Assembly (NCBI GenBank): GCA_016841245.1
Contig: JAENZN010000014.1
Coordinates: forward strand, 1 to 64,000
DNA: 64,000 nucleotides
Reading direction: 5' to 3'
Origin: Syntrophomonas sp.
GTDB taxonomy: Bacteria; Bacillota; Syntrophomonadia; Syntrophomonadales; Syntrophomonadaceae
Shown: positions 26,836-35,238 of the stretch, piece by piece
Position numbering within the stretch: the first letter of the stretch is position 1
Layout: each line of letters begins with the position of its first letter
The notes under the pieces: generated by a model
What the model was told of the DNA's origin: nothing
The model's input: the letters and a program-made list of their open reading frames with translations, nothing else
Database searches by the model: none
Made by a program: the position numbers and the translations under genes

Positions 26836-27985
26836 AGCATGTTTTAAGGTGATCAAACAGAGTTTGCCGGCCATTTCCATCTATGTAGGCGTCTTTCTGA
26901 TTATTACACTTATGTTCACTTATTTTGGAAATGAAACAACGAGCCCGGACTTTAGCAAGGCTAAAATAAACATAGCTCTTTTTAATGAGGACCAAGATTT
27001 TGGAATTGCCGCGGGTCTTGGAAATTATCTGAATGAAAATACCAATATAATCAATATTCCCGATAATCAGGAGAGCCTGCAGGATGCATTGTTTTTCCGG
27101 GAAGTCGAGTATATCGTGAGAATACCCCCAGGTTTTTCTCAAAGTTTTTTGAGTGACCAAAATGACATAAAGATTGAAAAGACATCAGTTCAAGATTCTC
27201 AGAGCAGGGTCTATTTAGATTTTCTGATAAACCGTTATTTAAACATAGTGAATCTTTACGCCGATAATACCAGCAGCATAAGTGATTCGGAATTATTAAG
27301 TCTGGTAAAGAGCGATCTGGACCAGCAGGCCGGTGTGCTGATGAAAACCTATGGACAAATGCCTGACAATAAAACTGCTGCTTATTATACCTATTTGGCC
27401 TATGCTATGATTGCAGTTATATTCCTCGGAACAACTTCAATTATGCTGGTTTTTAATGATGCCGATATAAAAAGAAGGAACCTGGGATCACCGATGAAAT
27501 CCTTTAATATGAATATGCAGCTGTTCCTGGGTAATCTGACTTTTGCCGCAGCCGTTTGGCTTATCATGGTGGTCTTGAGTTTTGCAGTTTCAGGTGGGGC
27601 TGCTTTTGATTTGAATAATGTGCTGCTTTATGTGAATGCACTTTGTTTTACAGTGGTGTGTTTGAGCCTTAGTTTTTTTACCGCTAATCTTATTACCAGC
27701 AGAGATGCGCAGCAGGCGATTGCCAACGTATTATCTCTTGGTCTTTGCTTCCTGGGTGGTGTGTTTGTATCCCAACAGTTATTAGGCAAAACCGTAAATT
27801 TGATTGCCAGTTTTACTCCCACCTACTGGTATGTAAAGGCAGTAAACGATATTGAACAGCTGCTGGTCATTAAGCAGGCCAATATATCACCAATCATTAA
27901 CAGTATGTTAATACAGCTGGGGTTTTCAGCAGCTTTATTAACAGTGGCACTGGCTATCTCCAAACAAAAACGAGTTAGAAGTTGA
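26822..27985 (+). CDS. ABC-2 exporter permease 2
   Basis: 387 residues, same topology as the preceding permease: a helix at about 14-35, an outside loop to about 190, then five or six helices ending in a basic tail. It overlaps the preceding gene by 14 bases, so the two are translationally coupled. With the ATPase and the divergent two-component system it matches the LnrJK-LnrLMN layout that gives Bacillus resistance to membrane-disrupting polyenes; the compound exported here is unknown. Confidence 0.9.
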   Translation: MQVYRACFKVIKQSLPAISIYVGVFLIITLMFTYFGNETTSPDFSKAKINIALFNEDQDFGIAAGLGNYLNENTNIINIPDNQESLQDALFFREVEYIVRIPPGFSQSFLSDQNDIKIEKTSVQDSQSRVYLDFLINRYLNIVNLYADNTSSISDSELLSLVKSDLDQQAGVLMKTYGQMPDNKTAAYYTYLAYAMIAVIFLGTTSIMLVFNDADIKRRNLGSPMKSFNMNMQLFLGNLTFAAAVWLIMVVLSFAVSGGAAFDLNNVLLYVNALCFTVVCLSLSFFTANLITSRDAQQAIANVLSLGLCFLGGVFVSQQLLGKTVNLIASFTPTYWYVKAVNDIEQLLVIKQANISPIINSMLIQLGFSAALLTVALAISKQKRVRS

Positions 27986-28061
27986 TTTCTATACTACCGT
28001 GTGCTGCTCCAGCATCAGCCCTACAGGACCATCATTTGAGCTCGATTAGCTTGTAATAAAG

Positions 28062-28111
28062 AAGCCCGCTCAATCAACGTATTCAGGTACGCCTCAATCG
28101 CGGGCTTTTGT
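28062..28111 (+). terminator. Terminator of the ABC exporter operon
   Basis: AAGCCCGC (28062-28069) pairs with GCGGGCTT (28100-28107), then TTTT. The long loop contains a weaker inner stem. Confidence 0.7.
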
Positions 28112-28161
28112 CACCGGTCTGCTATCTGCTTGACAAAGTCGGCCAAGTACCAGATCTTGTA

Positions 28162-28890
28162 TTAAATTGGCAGCAAATATCTGTAAACCAACCAGTAGTG
28201 ACAAAAGCTGCCCAGCAGCACAAATATATGAAATATTTCGTGAAATCCCAGATATTTAATTTTAATATCTGGTTTTTTTAAGGCATAAATAACTGCTCCG
28301 ACAGTATAGCTCAGTCCTCCCAGGGCCAGCCATAAAACCCCTGAAAACGATACCCGCAGATAAAGCGGATAAATTGCTACTATGACCATCCATCCCATAA
28401 GGATATATAAAAGGGTAGACAACCAGCGGGGGGCGTTAAAATACCAAATTTTAAGACAGATACCCGCTGCGGTCAAACTCCATATCGCAATCAACAGCCC
28501 CCATCCCCACCAGCCGGGCAGGGCTATTATACATATGGGGGTATAAGAACCAGCAATAAGTATATAGATCATCATATGATCGACCCGCCTTAAATTTATG
28601 GTGCATCGCTCGGATATATTCAACAGGTGATAAGTTGCACTGGCGGTATATAGAAGAAAAAGACTGACACCGAAAATATAAAGAGACAAATAGACAGCCA
28701 GGCTGCTGCCCGCAGGCGCCTTCTGTATAAGGATGTATAGAGCTGGAACAGCAAGTAATACTCCCAGGAGATGAGTCAAACCGTTGACCAGTTCATGGGG
28801 GCGGATAAATTTTATTATTCTCCATTCAGAAGATTTAGTTGGGTATAGATCTTTTATCGGGGATTGCGTTTCGGGATCAGTTGAACACAT
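28162..28890 (-). CDS. trhA: Hemolysin III / PAQR-family membrane protein
   Basis: 242 residues from the ATG at 28890, which has AAGGAGGG at good spacing; the frame extends 26 codons upstream. Seven membrane helices with the conserved PAQR residues: HELVNGLTHLLG at the start, SATYHL, DHMMIYILIAGSYTP and HEIFHIFVLLGSFCHY. The invariant His and Asp residues form a metal site in the homologous adiponectin receptors. TrhA in E. coli affects membrane energy balance; here the role is inferred from family only. Confidence 0.92.
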   Translation of the reverse strand: MCSTDPETQSPIKDLYPTKSSEWRIIKFIRPHELVNGLTHLLGVLLAVPALYILIQKAPAGSSLAVYLSLYIFGVSLFLLYTASATYHLLNISERCTINLRRVDHMMIYILIAGSYTPICIIALPGWWGWGLLIAIWSLTAAGICLKIWYFNAPRWLSTLLYILMGWMVIVAIYPLYLRVSFSGVLWLALGGLSYTVGAVIYALKKPDIKIKYLGFHEIFHIFVLLGSFCHYWLVYRYLLPI

Positions 28891-29033
28891 AGAGACCCTC
28901 CTTGACCTTTGCACATAGTTTTTAAAACCACGTGTTAGTATATTTATATAATAATATATCTTGTGCAATCAGGCAATAAATAATAATATTTATGCAGAGA
29001 TATTTTGAATAATTAGTTGATGGAGGAATAGTG

Positions 29034-29603
29034 ATGCTGAATAAAGAGAATCTGGACGATCTGATCCGGGAAATTTCATCTGCCGCCCAGCTCCGGACGA
29101 TAGATATTCCTGATATAGATCTATACATGGATCAGGTTACTACCTATATTGATAATAAACTGGGTGGTTTTAAAAGAAACGATAAAGATAAAATATTAAC
29201 AAAAGCAATGATAAATAACTATGCAAAAGCCGGACTATTAATCCCACCTCAAAACAAAAAGTATTCCAAGGATAACATGATTCTCCTGATACTTATTTAT
29301 AAGCTCAAACAGATGCTGTCTATTAACGATATCGGAGAATTATTTTCCCACCTGTTTGAAGGGTTAAAACAGGATGACAAATTTCTGGAGAAAGTATATG
29401 ATACTTTTCTAGAGATAGAGAAGGATCGATATACTAGTCTGGAGGAATACGCCTTTCACGAGATGGAGTCCATAAAGAACCTGAGCAGCAGGATTGAAGG
29501 GGAATCTGAGCAATTACAGTGGTTCTTGCTGATTATGCTTCTGCTGACCCGGGCAGAAACGGAAAGAAGGCTGGCTGAAAAGATAATTGATACCTATTTT
29601 TGA
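29034..29603 (+). CDS. DUF1836 protein
   Basis: 189 residues from the ATG at 29034 with GGAGGA 6 bases away. DUF1836 proteins of Clostridia and Bacilli contain a MerR-like winged helix; here NDKDKILTKAMINNYAKAGLLIPP (two helices and a wing-like turn) followed by YSKDNMILLILIYKLKQ fits. They are often placed in housekeeping regions and are thought to be regulators, but no target is established. Tex follows 26 bases on. Confidence 0.85.
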   Translation: MLNKENLDDLIREISSAAQLRTIDIPDIDLYMDQVTTYIDNKLGGFKRNDKDKILTKAMINNYAKAGLLIPPQNKKYSKDNMILLILIYKLKQMLSINDIGELFSHLFEGLKQDDKFLEKVYDTFLEIEKDRYTSLEEYAFHEMESIKNLSSRIEGESEQLQWFLLIMLLLTRAETERRLAEKIIDTYF

Positions 29604-29629
29604 TATTAAATTTTATTACAGGAGGATTT

Positions 29630-31771
29630 ATGCAAAATCAAATCTTAAATATTGTAGCTCGAAGCAGCAGTATTGATATTAAAAAGGTTAGCAGTACCGT
29701 GAAGCTGCTGGATGATGGGAATACTATACCTTTTATCGCCAGATATCGAAAAGAAATGACCGGAGGACTGGACGAGGTACAGATAAGGCAGATCGCAGAG
29801 CTGTTGGATTTCCATCGCAGTCTCAATGAACGCAAACAGGATGTAGTTCGCTTGATTGATGAACAGGGAAAGTTGACTGCTGAACTGCAGCAGGAGATTA
29901 TGAACGCAACTACCATTACCCGGGTGGATGATATCTACCGGCCTTTCCGCCCCAAAAAGAAAACCAGAGCCGGTGCAGCCAGAGAAAAAGGACTGGAACC
30001 GCTGGCCGAGTATCTGCTGTCATTTCCATTACAGGGCAACATTTTCGATAAAGCCGCTGAATTTTTGGGTGAGGATCTTAGTTCCATCGATGAAGCTCTT
30101 AAAGGAGCTCGGGATATTATAGCTGAAAATACAGCTGATGATCCATCAGTACGGGGGTGGATACGTGATTTTACCCGCCGTCAGGGACTTATTAGTTCCA
30201 CTGCCCGCGACCAGGAAAAAATATCAGTATATACCATGTATTACGAATATCAAGAAGAAATTAAAAAGATACCAGCCCATAGAATACTGGCCATTAACCG
30301 CGGTGAAAGGGAAGATATATTAAAAGTAAAGATCGATGTGGATGAAGCCAGGATAGTAAAATATCTGGAGGAAAAGTTTGTTGAAGCAGGGTCTCTCAGT
30401 TCAGAAATAGTACGTGAGGCAATCCTGGATGCATATAAACGACTAATTCAACCTGCGGTTCAGAGGGATATCCGGGCTGAACTAACTGAAAAAGCGGAAA
30501 AACAAGCCGTTATTATCTTCTCTAAAAACCTGAAACAGCTGCTGCTGCAGCCTCCGGTCAAGGGAAATAAGGTCCTGGGGATAGATCCCGCCTTTCGTAC
30601 TGGCTGTAAGCTGGGGGTAGTAGACGAAACCGGTAAATTACTGGAAACCGGGGTGATATATCCTACTCCACCTCATAACCAAACAGAGGAGGCTAAAAGA
30701 TTTCTAAGCCGGATAGTCTCTCAATACGATATTGACTTGATAGCCATAGGGAATGGCACCGCTTCTCGGGAAACTGAAAAATTTGTGGCCGATTTTATTA
30801 AGGAACAAAAGGATCGAAGTCTGTTTTACATAATCGTGAATGAGGCAGGGGCCAGTGTATATTCAGCATCTACCCTGGCTGCCCATGAATTTCCACAGCT
30901 GGATGTGTCGGAAAGGAGTGCGGTTTCTATTGCCCGCAGGCTGCAGGATCCCCTGGCAGAACTGGTGAAGATAGAACCTAGAGCGATTGGGGTAGGTCAG
31001 TACCAGCATGATATAAATGATAAAATTTTAGAGGAAAAACTTGCTGCAGTAGTAGAAACAGCAGTAAATTATGTTGGTGTGGACTTGAATACTGCATCTC
31101 CATCGCTGTTAAGTTATGTTGCTGGTATCAATATGCCGGTAGCAGAAAACATAGTCAGATTCAGAGAGAGCAATGGGGAATTCAAACAACGCCATGATTT
31201 ACTGAAGGTTCCCCGCCTGGGACCAAAAACATTTGAACAATGTGCCGGGTTTCTAAGGCTGCCAGGAGGAGAGCACCCTCTTGATGCAACCGCCATACAT
31301 CCTGAGTCATACCCCCTGACTGAAAAAATGCTGCAAATGCTTGATGCCCATCTGGAGGATATAGGAAAAAGTGAACTCAAAGAAAAATTAAAACAGCTTG
31401 ATTTACGAAGTACAGCCGAACATCTTGATACCGGAGTTCCTACCTTAAAAGACATTGTGGATAATCTCAGCAAGCCGGGACGCGATCCCCGGGAAGACCT
31501 TCCCACCCCGGTTTTCCGAGAAGATATCTTGAATCTGGATGATTTAAGAGAAGGTATGGAACTGCAGGGGACAGTAATAAATGTAGTTGATTTTGGAGCA
31601 TTTGTAGATATAGGTCTAAAACAGAGCGGTATGGTACATATATCGCAGCTAGCTGATTACTATGTGAAACACCCCATGGACGTAGTCAATGTAGGTGACC
31701 GGGTTAAAGTACGGGTGCTTTCAATAGATAAAGATCGAGGCCGGGTAGCGCTGTCCATGAGGCAGGCTTAG
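29630..31771 (+). CDS. tex: Tex-family transcription accessory / RNA-binding protein
   Basis: 713 residues from the ATG at 29630 (CAGGAGG before it). Domain order is normal: an N-terminal helical Tex domain (about 1-190), a YqgF/RNase-H-like domain (about 320-450, GIDPAFRTGCKLGVVD), helix-hairpin-helix repeats (about 490-570) and a C-terminal S1 domain (about 640-712, GAFVDIGLKQSGMVHISQL). It binds nucleic acid and is linked to transcript and toxin control in some bacteria; highly conserved housekeeping protein. Confidence 0.97.
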   Translation: MQNQILNIVARSSSIDIKKVSSTVKLLDDGNTIPFIARYRKEMTGGLDEVQIRQIAELLDFHRSLNERKQDVVRLIDEQGKLTAELQQEIMNATTITRVDDIYRPFRPKKKTRAGAAREKGLEPLAEYLLSFPLQGNIFDKAAEFLGEDLSSIDEALKGARDIIAENTADDPSVRGWIRDFTRRQGLISSTARDQEKISVYTMYYEYQEEIKKIPAHRILAINRGEREDILKVKIDVDEARIVKYLEEKFVEAGSLSSEIVREAILDAYKRLIQPAVQRDIRAELTEKAEKQAVIIFSKNLKQLLLQPPVKGNKVLGIDPAFRTGCKLGVVDETGKLLETGVIYPTPPHNQTEEAKRFLSRIVSQYDIDLIAIGNGTASRETEKFVADFIKEQKDRSLFYIIVNEAGASVYSASTLAAHEFPQLDVSERSAVSIARRLQDPLAELVKIEPRAIGVGQYQHDINDKILEEKLAAVVETAVNYVGVDLNTASPSLLSYVAGINMPVAENIVRFRESNGEFKQRHDLLKVPRLGPKTFEQCAGFLRLPGGEHPLDATAIHPESYPLTEKMLQMLDAHLEDIGKSELKEKLKQLDLRSTAEHLDTGVPTLKDIVDNLSKPGRDPREDLPTPVFREDILNLDDLREGMELQGTVINVVDFGAFVDIGLKQSGMVHISQLADYYVKHPMDVVNVGDRVKVRVLSIDKDRGRVALSMRQA

Positions 31772-31950
31772 CTAATCCGGCAGCTATATTAATTCCTGGG
31801 ACAGTTCGGAATTTAGTATAGCTATAGTGCTAGGCCGATTATATATTATTTACTTACCTAGGTCCTATTAAATAGTGGGCAGGAAATATCGATAATAATA
31901 TAGAAGCAGTTGTATAAAAAGTGCTTGAATTTTTTACAGGAGTGATGGTT

Positions 31951-32415
31951 TTGAAACCCAGACCCAGCAAAAACGATTATTACCTGAATATTGCCATAGA
32001 TGTAGCCTCTCGAGGCACGTGTTTGAGAAGGAACTACGGGGCAGTAATTGTAAAGAACGACGCTATAGTTTCCACCGGATATACAGGAGCCCCCCGGGGT
32101 CTGCCTAATTGCTGTGATCTGGGCTTTTGTGATCGAGAAGCCAAGGGTGTACCCAGCGGAGAACGTTATGAACTGTGCCGGAGTGTGCATGCCGAGATGA
32201 ATGCTATAGTAAATGCTGGCCGGGGCAAAACTCTGGGTGCAATATTGTATCTGTCTGGATATGAAGTACAAACTGGTAAATTAATAGATGCCGAGCCATG
32301 TTTTTTGTGCAAAAGGATAATACTAAATGCAGGCATCTATAAAGTGATATGCCGCAACGCTGATGGCAGCTCATGGGGAATAATACCGGAAGGACATCCA
32401 ACTTATGATACATAA
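31951..32415 (+). CDS. dCMP deaminase / ComEB-like zinc deaminase
   Basis: 154 residues from a TTG at 31951; I prefer it to the ATG at 31945 because CAGGAG (31937-31942) is 8 bases away. The catalytic HAEMNAI motif (His and Glu, near residue 78) and the zinc-binding PCFLCKRI (two Cys, near 116-119) mark the cytidine/deoxycytidylate deaminase fold. ComEB-type proteins are encoded in many Gram-positives. No competence genes are adjacent; a dCMP deaminase role in dTTP supply is likely. Confidence 0.9.
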   Translation: MKPRPSKNDYYLNIAIDVASRGTCLRRNYGAVIVKNDAIVSTGYTGAPRGLPNCCDLGFCDREAKGVPSGERYELCRSVHAEMNAIVNAGRGKTLGAILYLSGYEVQTGKLIDAEPCFLCKRIILNAGIYKVICRNADGSSWGIIPEGHPTYDT

Positions 32416-32458
32416 TATTTATTCTGTTTCCATGCAAGAATAGTACGAAGATGTGTAA

Positions 32459-32484
32459 GCCCGGGGAATGCCGGGCGTTTTATT
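32459..32484 (+). terminator. Terminator after the deaminase gene
   Basis: GCCCGG (32460-32465) pairs with CCGGGC (32471-32476), with GTTTTATTTT after it. Confidence 0.8.
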
Positions 32485-32573
32485 TTAACGACCTTGAATC
32501 AGGTTTATTAAACGGAATATTGCATATACTCTAACTGCGATCAATGGTTATGGAGATGTTGAGGTGTAAGCGA

Positions 32574-33713
32574 ATGGCTGTAGTAGCCCTGGTAAAATGT
32601 GAAAGTTATGATTATTCAGAGGTTAAAGCCGCCGTTGAAAGAGGACTGGATCTGATAGGCGGATGCGAGCAGTTTTTAAAAGTAGGAGAAAGACTCCTGC
32701 TTAAGCCTAATCTTCTGGCCCCTGCTTCTCCAGAAGAATGTGTTACTACTCATCCGGCAGTGTTTAAAGCGGTTGGTGAAGTATTAGCTTCCCGAGGTGC
32801 TCAGCTGATCTATGGTGACTCTCCGGCTATGAGCAGCCCCTTCAATGCTGCCAGGAAATCTGGGGTTTATCAGGCAGGTCAGGAGTTGGGGCTAGAGATG
32901 GCTGATTTTAAGGAAGGGATCAAAATATCTTTTCCCGAAGGGAAGCAGCACAAAAGCTTTATTTTAGCCCGGGGAGTAGTAGAAAGCGATGGGATCATAA
33001 GCATCTCCAAAATGAAGACTCACGGACTTACCCGCCTAACCGGGGCAGTCAAAAATCAATTTGGATGTATTCCGGGAGTATTAAAAGGGGAGTTTCATGC
33101 CAAATTACCTGAATTGGATGACTTTGCAACCATGCTGGTGGATCTTAACCTTTTGATAAGGCCGCGATTGTATGTAATGGATGGTATTATGGCTATGGAA
33201 GGAAATGGTCCTCGAGGAGGCCGGCCCAGAAAAATGAATGTGCTATTGTTCTCTGCCGATCCAGTGGCGCTGGATGCTACTGTATGCAGAATGCTAGGTG
33301 TAAAGCCCGATGATGTTCCCACTATTAAAATAGGTCAAAAAAATGGTTTGGGGCAGTATGCAGAAGATTCCTTAAGGTTGGTGGGGGACCCCCTAGACAC
33401 ATTTGTGACCAGTGATTTTGCAATTGCCAGGGGCGGTTTGGTTTCCAATTTTAAAAGTAAGCGTCTAAGAAATATAATCGTTCCCCGACCAGCTATAATT
33501 GATGCCAAATGCATTCAATGCGGTATCTGCGTGAATATGTGTCCGGTTAGCCCCAAGGCGGTTAAATGGGAAGGGGAAGAAAAAAAGAACACACCGGTAT
33601 ATAATTATGACCGGTGCATAAGATGCTATTGCTGTCAGGAAATGTGCCCGGAGGGAGCCATAGAAATAGTGACTCCACTTGTAGGCAGGCTCTTTAACCA
33701 TTTTAAACCATGA
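32574..33713 (+). CDS. DUF362 protein with two 4Fe-4S clusters
   Basis: 379 residues from the ATG at 32574 (the frame extends 10 codons further). The DUF362 domain (about 1-290, KPNLLAPASPEECVTTHP and KMKTHGLTRLTGAVKNQFG) is followed by a ferredoxin domain with CIQCGICVNMCP and CIRCYCCQEMCP (about 317-365). Such proteins are common in anaerobes and probably carry electrons or act in corrinoid or metal chemistry, but no reaction is known. A repeat hairpin lies right after the stop. Confidence 0.9.
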   Translation: MAVVALVKCESYDYSEVKAAVERGLDLIGGCEQFLKVGERLLLKPNLLAPASPEECVTTHPAVFKAVGEVLASRGAQLIYGDSPAMSSPFNAARKSGVYQAGQELGLEMADFKEGIKISFPEGKQHKSFILARGVVESDGIISISKMKTHGLTRLTGAVKNQFGCIPGVLKGEFHAKLPELDDFATMLVDLNLLIRPRLYVMDGIMAMEGNGPRGGRPRKMNVLLFSADPVALDATVCRMLGVKPDDVPTIKIGQKNGLGQYAEDSLRLVGDPLDTFVTSDFAIARGGLVSNFKSKRLRNIIVPRPAIIDAKCIQCGICVNMCPVSPKAVKWEGEEKKNTPVYNYDRCIRCYCCQEMCPEGAIEIVTPLVGRLFNHFKP

Positions 33714-33726
33714 CAAAGGAGAATCG

Positions 33727-33775
33727 GGGGACAGTCCCTCTGTCTCCTTAGAGCAAGACAGCAGGGACTGTCCCC
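33727..33775. repeat. GGGGAC-family hairpin between convergent genes
   Basis: GGGGACAGTCCCT (33727-33739) and AGGGACTGTCCCC (33763-33775) are perfect 13-bp arms, with an inner GTCT/AGAC pair. It starts 13 bases after the DUF362 stop and abuts the stop codon of the convergent gene, so it may end transcription both ways. Confidence 0.8.
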
Positions 33776-34099
33776 TTATTCACTGCAGTTTTGGTATACC
33801 GAATTTACTTCTTTAACTGCACTCGCGGTAGAAATAAATGCTGGCATATGAATTAGATCAATAGTCAGCAGGTTATTGCTGGTACGCTTTATATTGGCAA
33901 TAAAATCCAGGTTAGGTTTGTTTAGCTTGTCACTTTCCAACCTTATATGCCATCTCCCGATATCCTTATCGGGAACCTGCCAAACGCTAATCGTATAGTT
34001 GTTATTTTGGGCAAAATCTCTCACCCTGGAACGCATGGCGGACTTCATGCAGTTAAACCGCTTTGAAGTTACGTTCTTATAACTTAGACTTCTGCTCAT
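33776..34099 (-). CDS. Unknown small protein
   Basis: 107 residues; I do not recognise the family. It is basic in the first half (RSRVRDFAQNNN) and beta-rich later (YTISVWQVPD, GRWHIRLESD, LLTIDLIHMP), with no signal peptide or membrane helix. The ATG follows GGGGGATTGAGG. Its stop codon abuts the GGGGAC repeat. It stands alone on the minus strand between two plus-strand genes. Confidence 0.6.
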   Translation of the reverse strand: MSRSLSYKNVTSKRFNCMKSAMRSRVRDFAQNNNYTISVWQVPDKDIGRWHIRLESDKLNKPNLDFIANIKRTSNNLLTIDLIHMPAFISTASAVKEVNSVYQNCSE

Positions 34100-34334
34100 A
34101 CCTCAATCCCCCGTGAACACGTTATGATCCATATTATTCATATTGATCGGGAAAAGTGCATGAAATTTGCCATTCATGATTTACAGTGCAGATGGAGCGT
34201 CTTTTAAATCTGTAAACGCTAATAATGATTTTGCGTCTGCTAAAATAAGCCAGGTTGGTGATAAAAAAAGTTTGGTATGTTACCGTTATTAGGTGTATAA
34301 TCGTAAGAAAATTTCGTACTGGAGATGGTCGAAT

Positions 34335-34853
34335 ATGCTGGTTAGGAAGGCGCAAACCGATGATGCAGCGGCTATTGCTAAAGTGAATGTAGACACCTGG
34401 AGATCAGCATTCTGCGATATTATTTCTGATGCCTATCTGGAAGCCCTATCATATACAAATAGGGAAAAGAATTTTCGTGAACTTATTTGCCAATCAGGCG
34501 ATCTGTCATTTGCTTATGTAGCAGAAGATGAGGCCGGAGCAATTGTTGGTTTTACCATGGGAGGTAGAGAACGAGAGGGCATTAATAATTATGCAGGAGA
34601 AATATATGCCCTTTATGTATCAGAGCCATGGCAGAAGAATGGTGTCGGTAAAATGCTGGTTAAGGCAGCGACCGGCCAGCTTTTTCAGTCTGGAATCTCC
34701 TCTTTGCTGTTGTGGACTCTGGCCCAGGGATCAGCCTGCGGGTTTTATGAAAAACTGGGCGGCCGGCTCATAATAAATAAACCATTTGCCATAGAAAAAG
34801 ACGAAATTATGTTTGCGGCTTACGGCTGGGATAATATTGAGGTGCTCTTGTAA
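34335..34853 (+). CDS. GNAT-family N-acetyltransferase
   Basis: 172 residues from the ATG at 34335 with CTGGAG upstream; the frame is open 14 codons further. The acetyl-CoA-binding block is EIYALYVSEPWQKNGVGKML (near 98-117), and SLLLWTLAQGSACGFYEKLGG is the usual motif B region. It transfers an acetyl group to an unknown amine. The genes on both sides are unrelated. Confidence 0.9.
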   Translation: MLVRKAQTDDAAAIAKVNVDTWRSAFCDIISDAYLEALSYTNREKNFRELICQSGDLSFAYVAEDEAGAIVGFTMGGREREGINNYAGEIYALYVSEPWQKNGVGKMLVKAATGQLFQSGISSLLLWTLAQGSACGFYEKLGGRLIINKPFAIEKDEIMFAAYGWDNIEVLL

Positions 34854-35238
34854 AAAGTAATTATAGCTTAATGGGATGCTGTTAATTTGTTAATGGAGGG
34901 CTAGCACTGACCATGGTGGTGGAAATCCCCATGCTGTTTAAGAAATAAGCGGTATGATTACGGTGTTTAAGGCTTAATGTTTTTCAAGGAATATAGATGC
35001 CGATTAGTACTGGTTAACAAAACAAGGATTGATAAGGGGGAGACTGGAGTCTCACCCTTACAGTTAGATAATTCGAAAGCTGTACTTATTACTGGAAATA
35101 TTTTTCCATTTTGGATGCAGTATGTAAATTTTAAAAACGCTAAGCATATCTCATAAGCTAATCAAGGAGGCAGCAAAGATCGGCCTCTCTGTATTTGCTG
35201 GCGGGTTGAAAAAAGCTTACCTTAAAAAATAAATCCTA
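34854..35238. other. Gene-free gap
   Basis: 385 bases with no credible frame. Only weak structures are seen (a GAGAC/GTCTC stem near 35041 and a GAGGC/GCCTC pair near 35167). Confidence 0.5.

Noticed and set aside
33465-33716. Minus-strand frame inside the DUF362 gene
   Set aside because: It lies wholly within a well-supported ferredoxin-domain gene and is a shadow.
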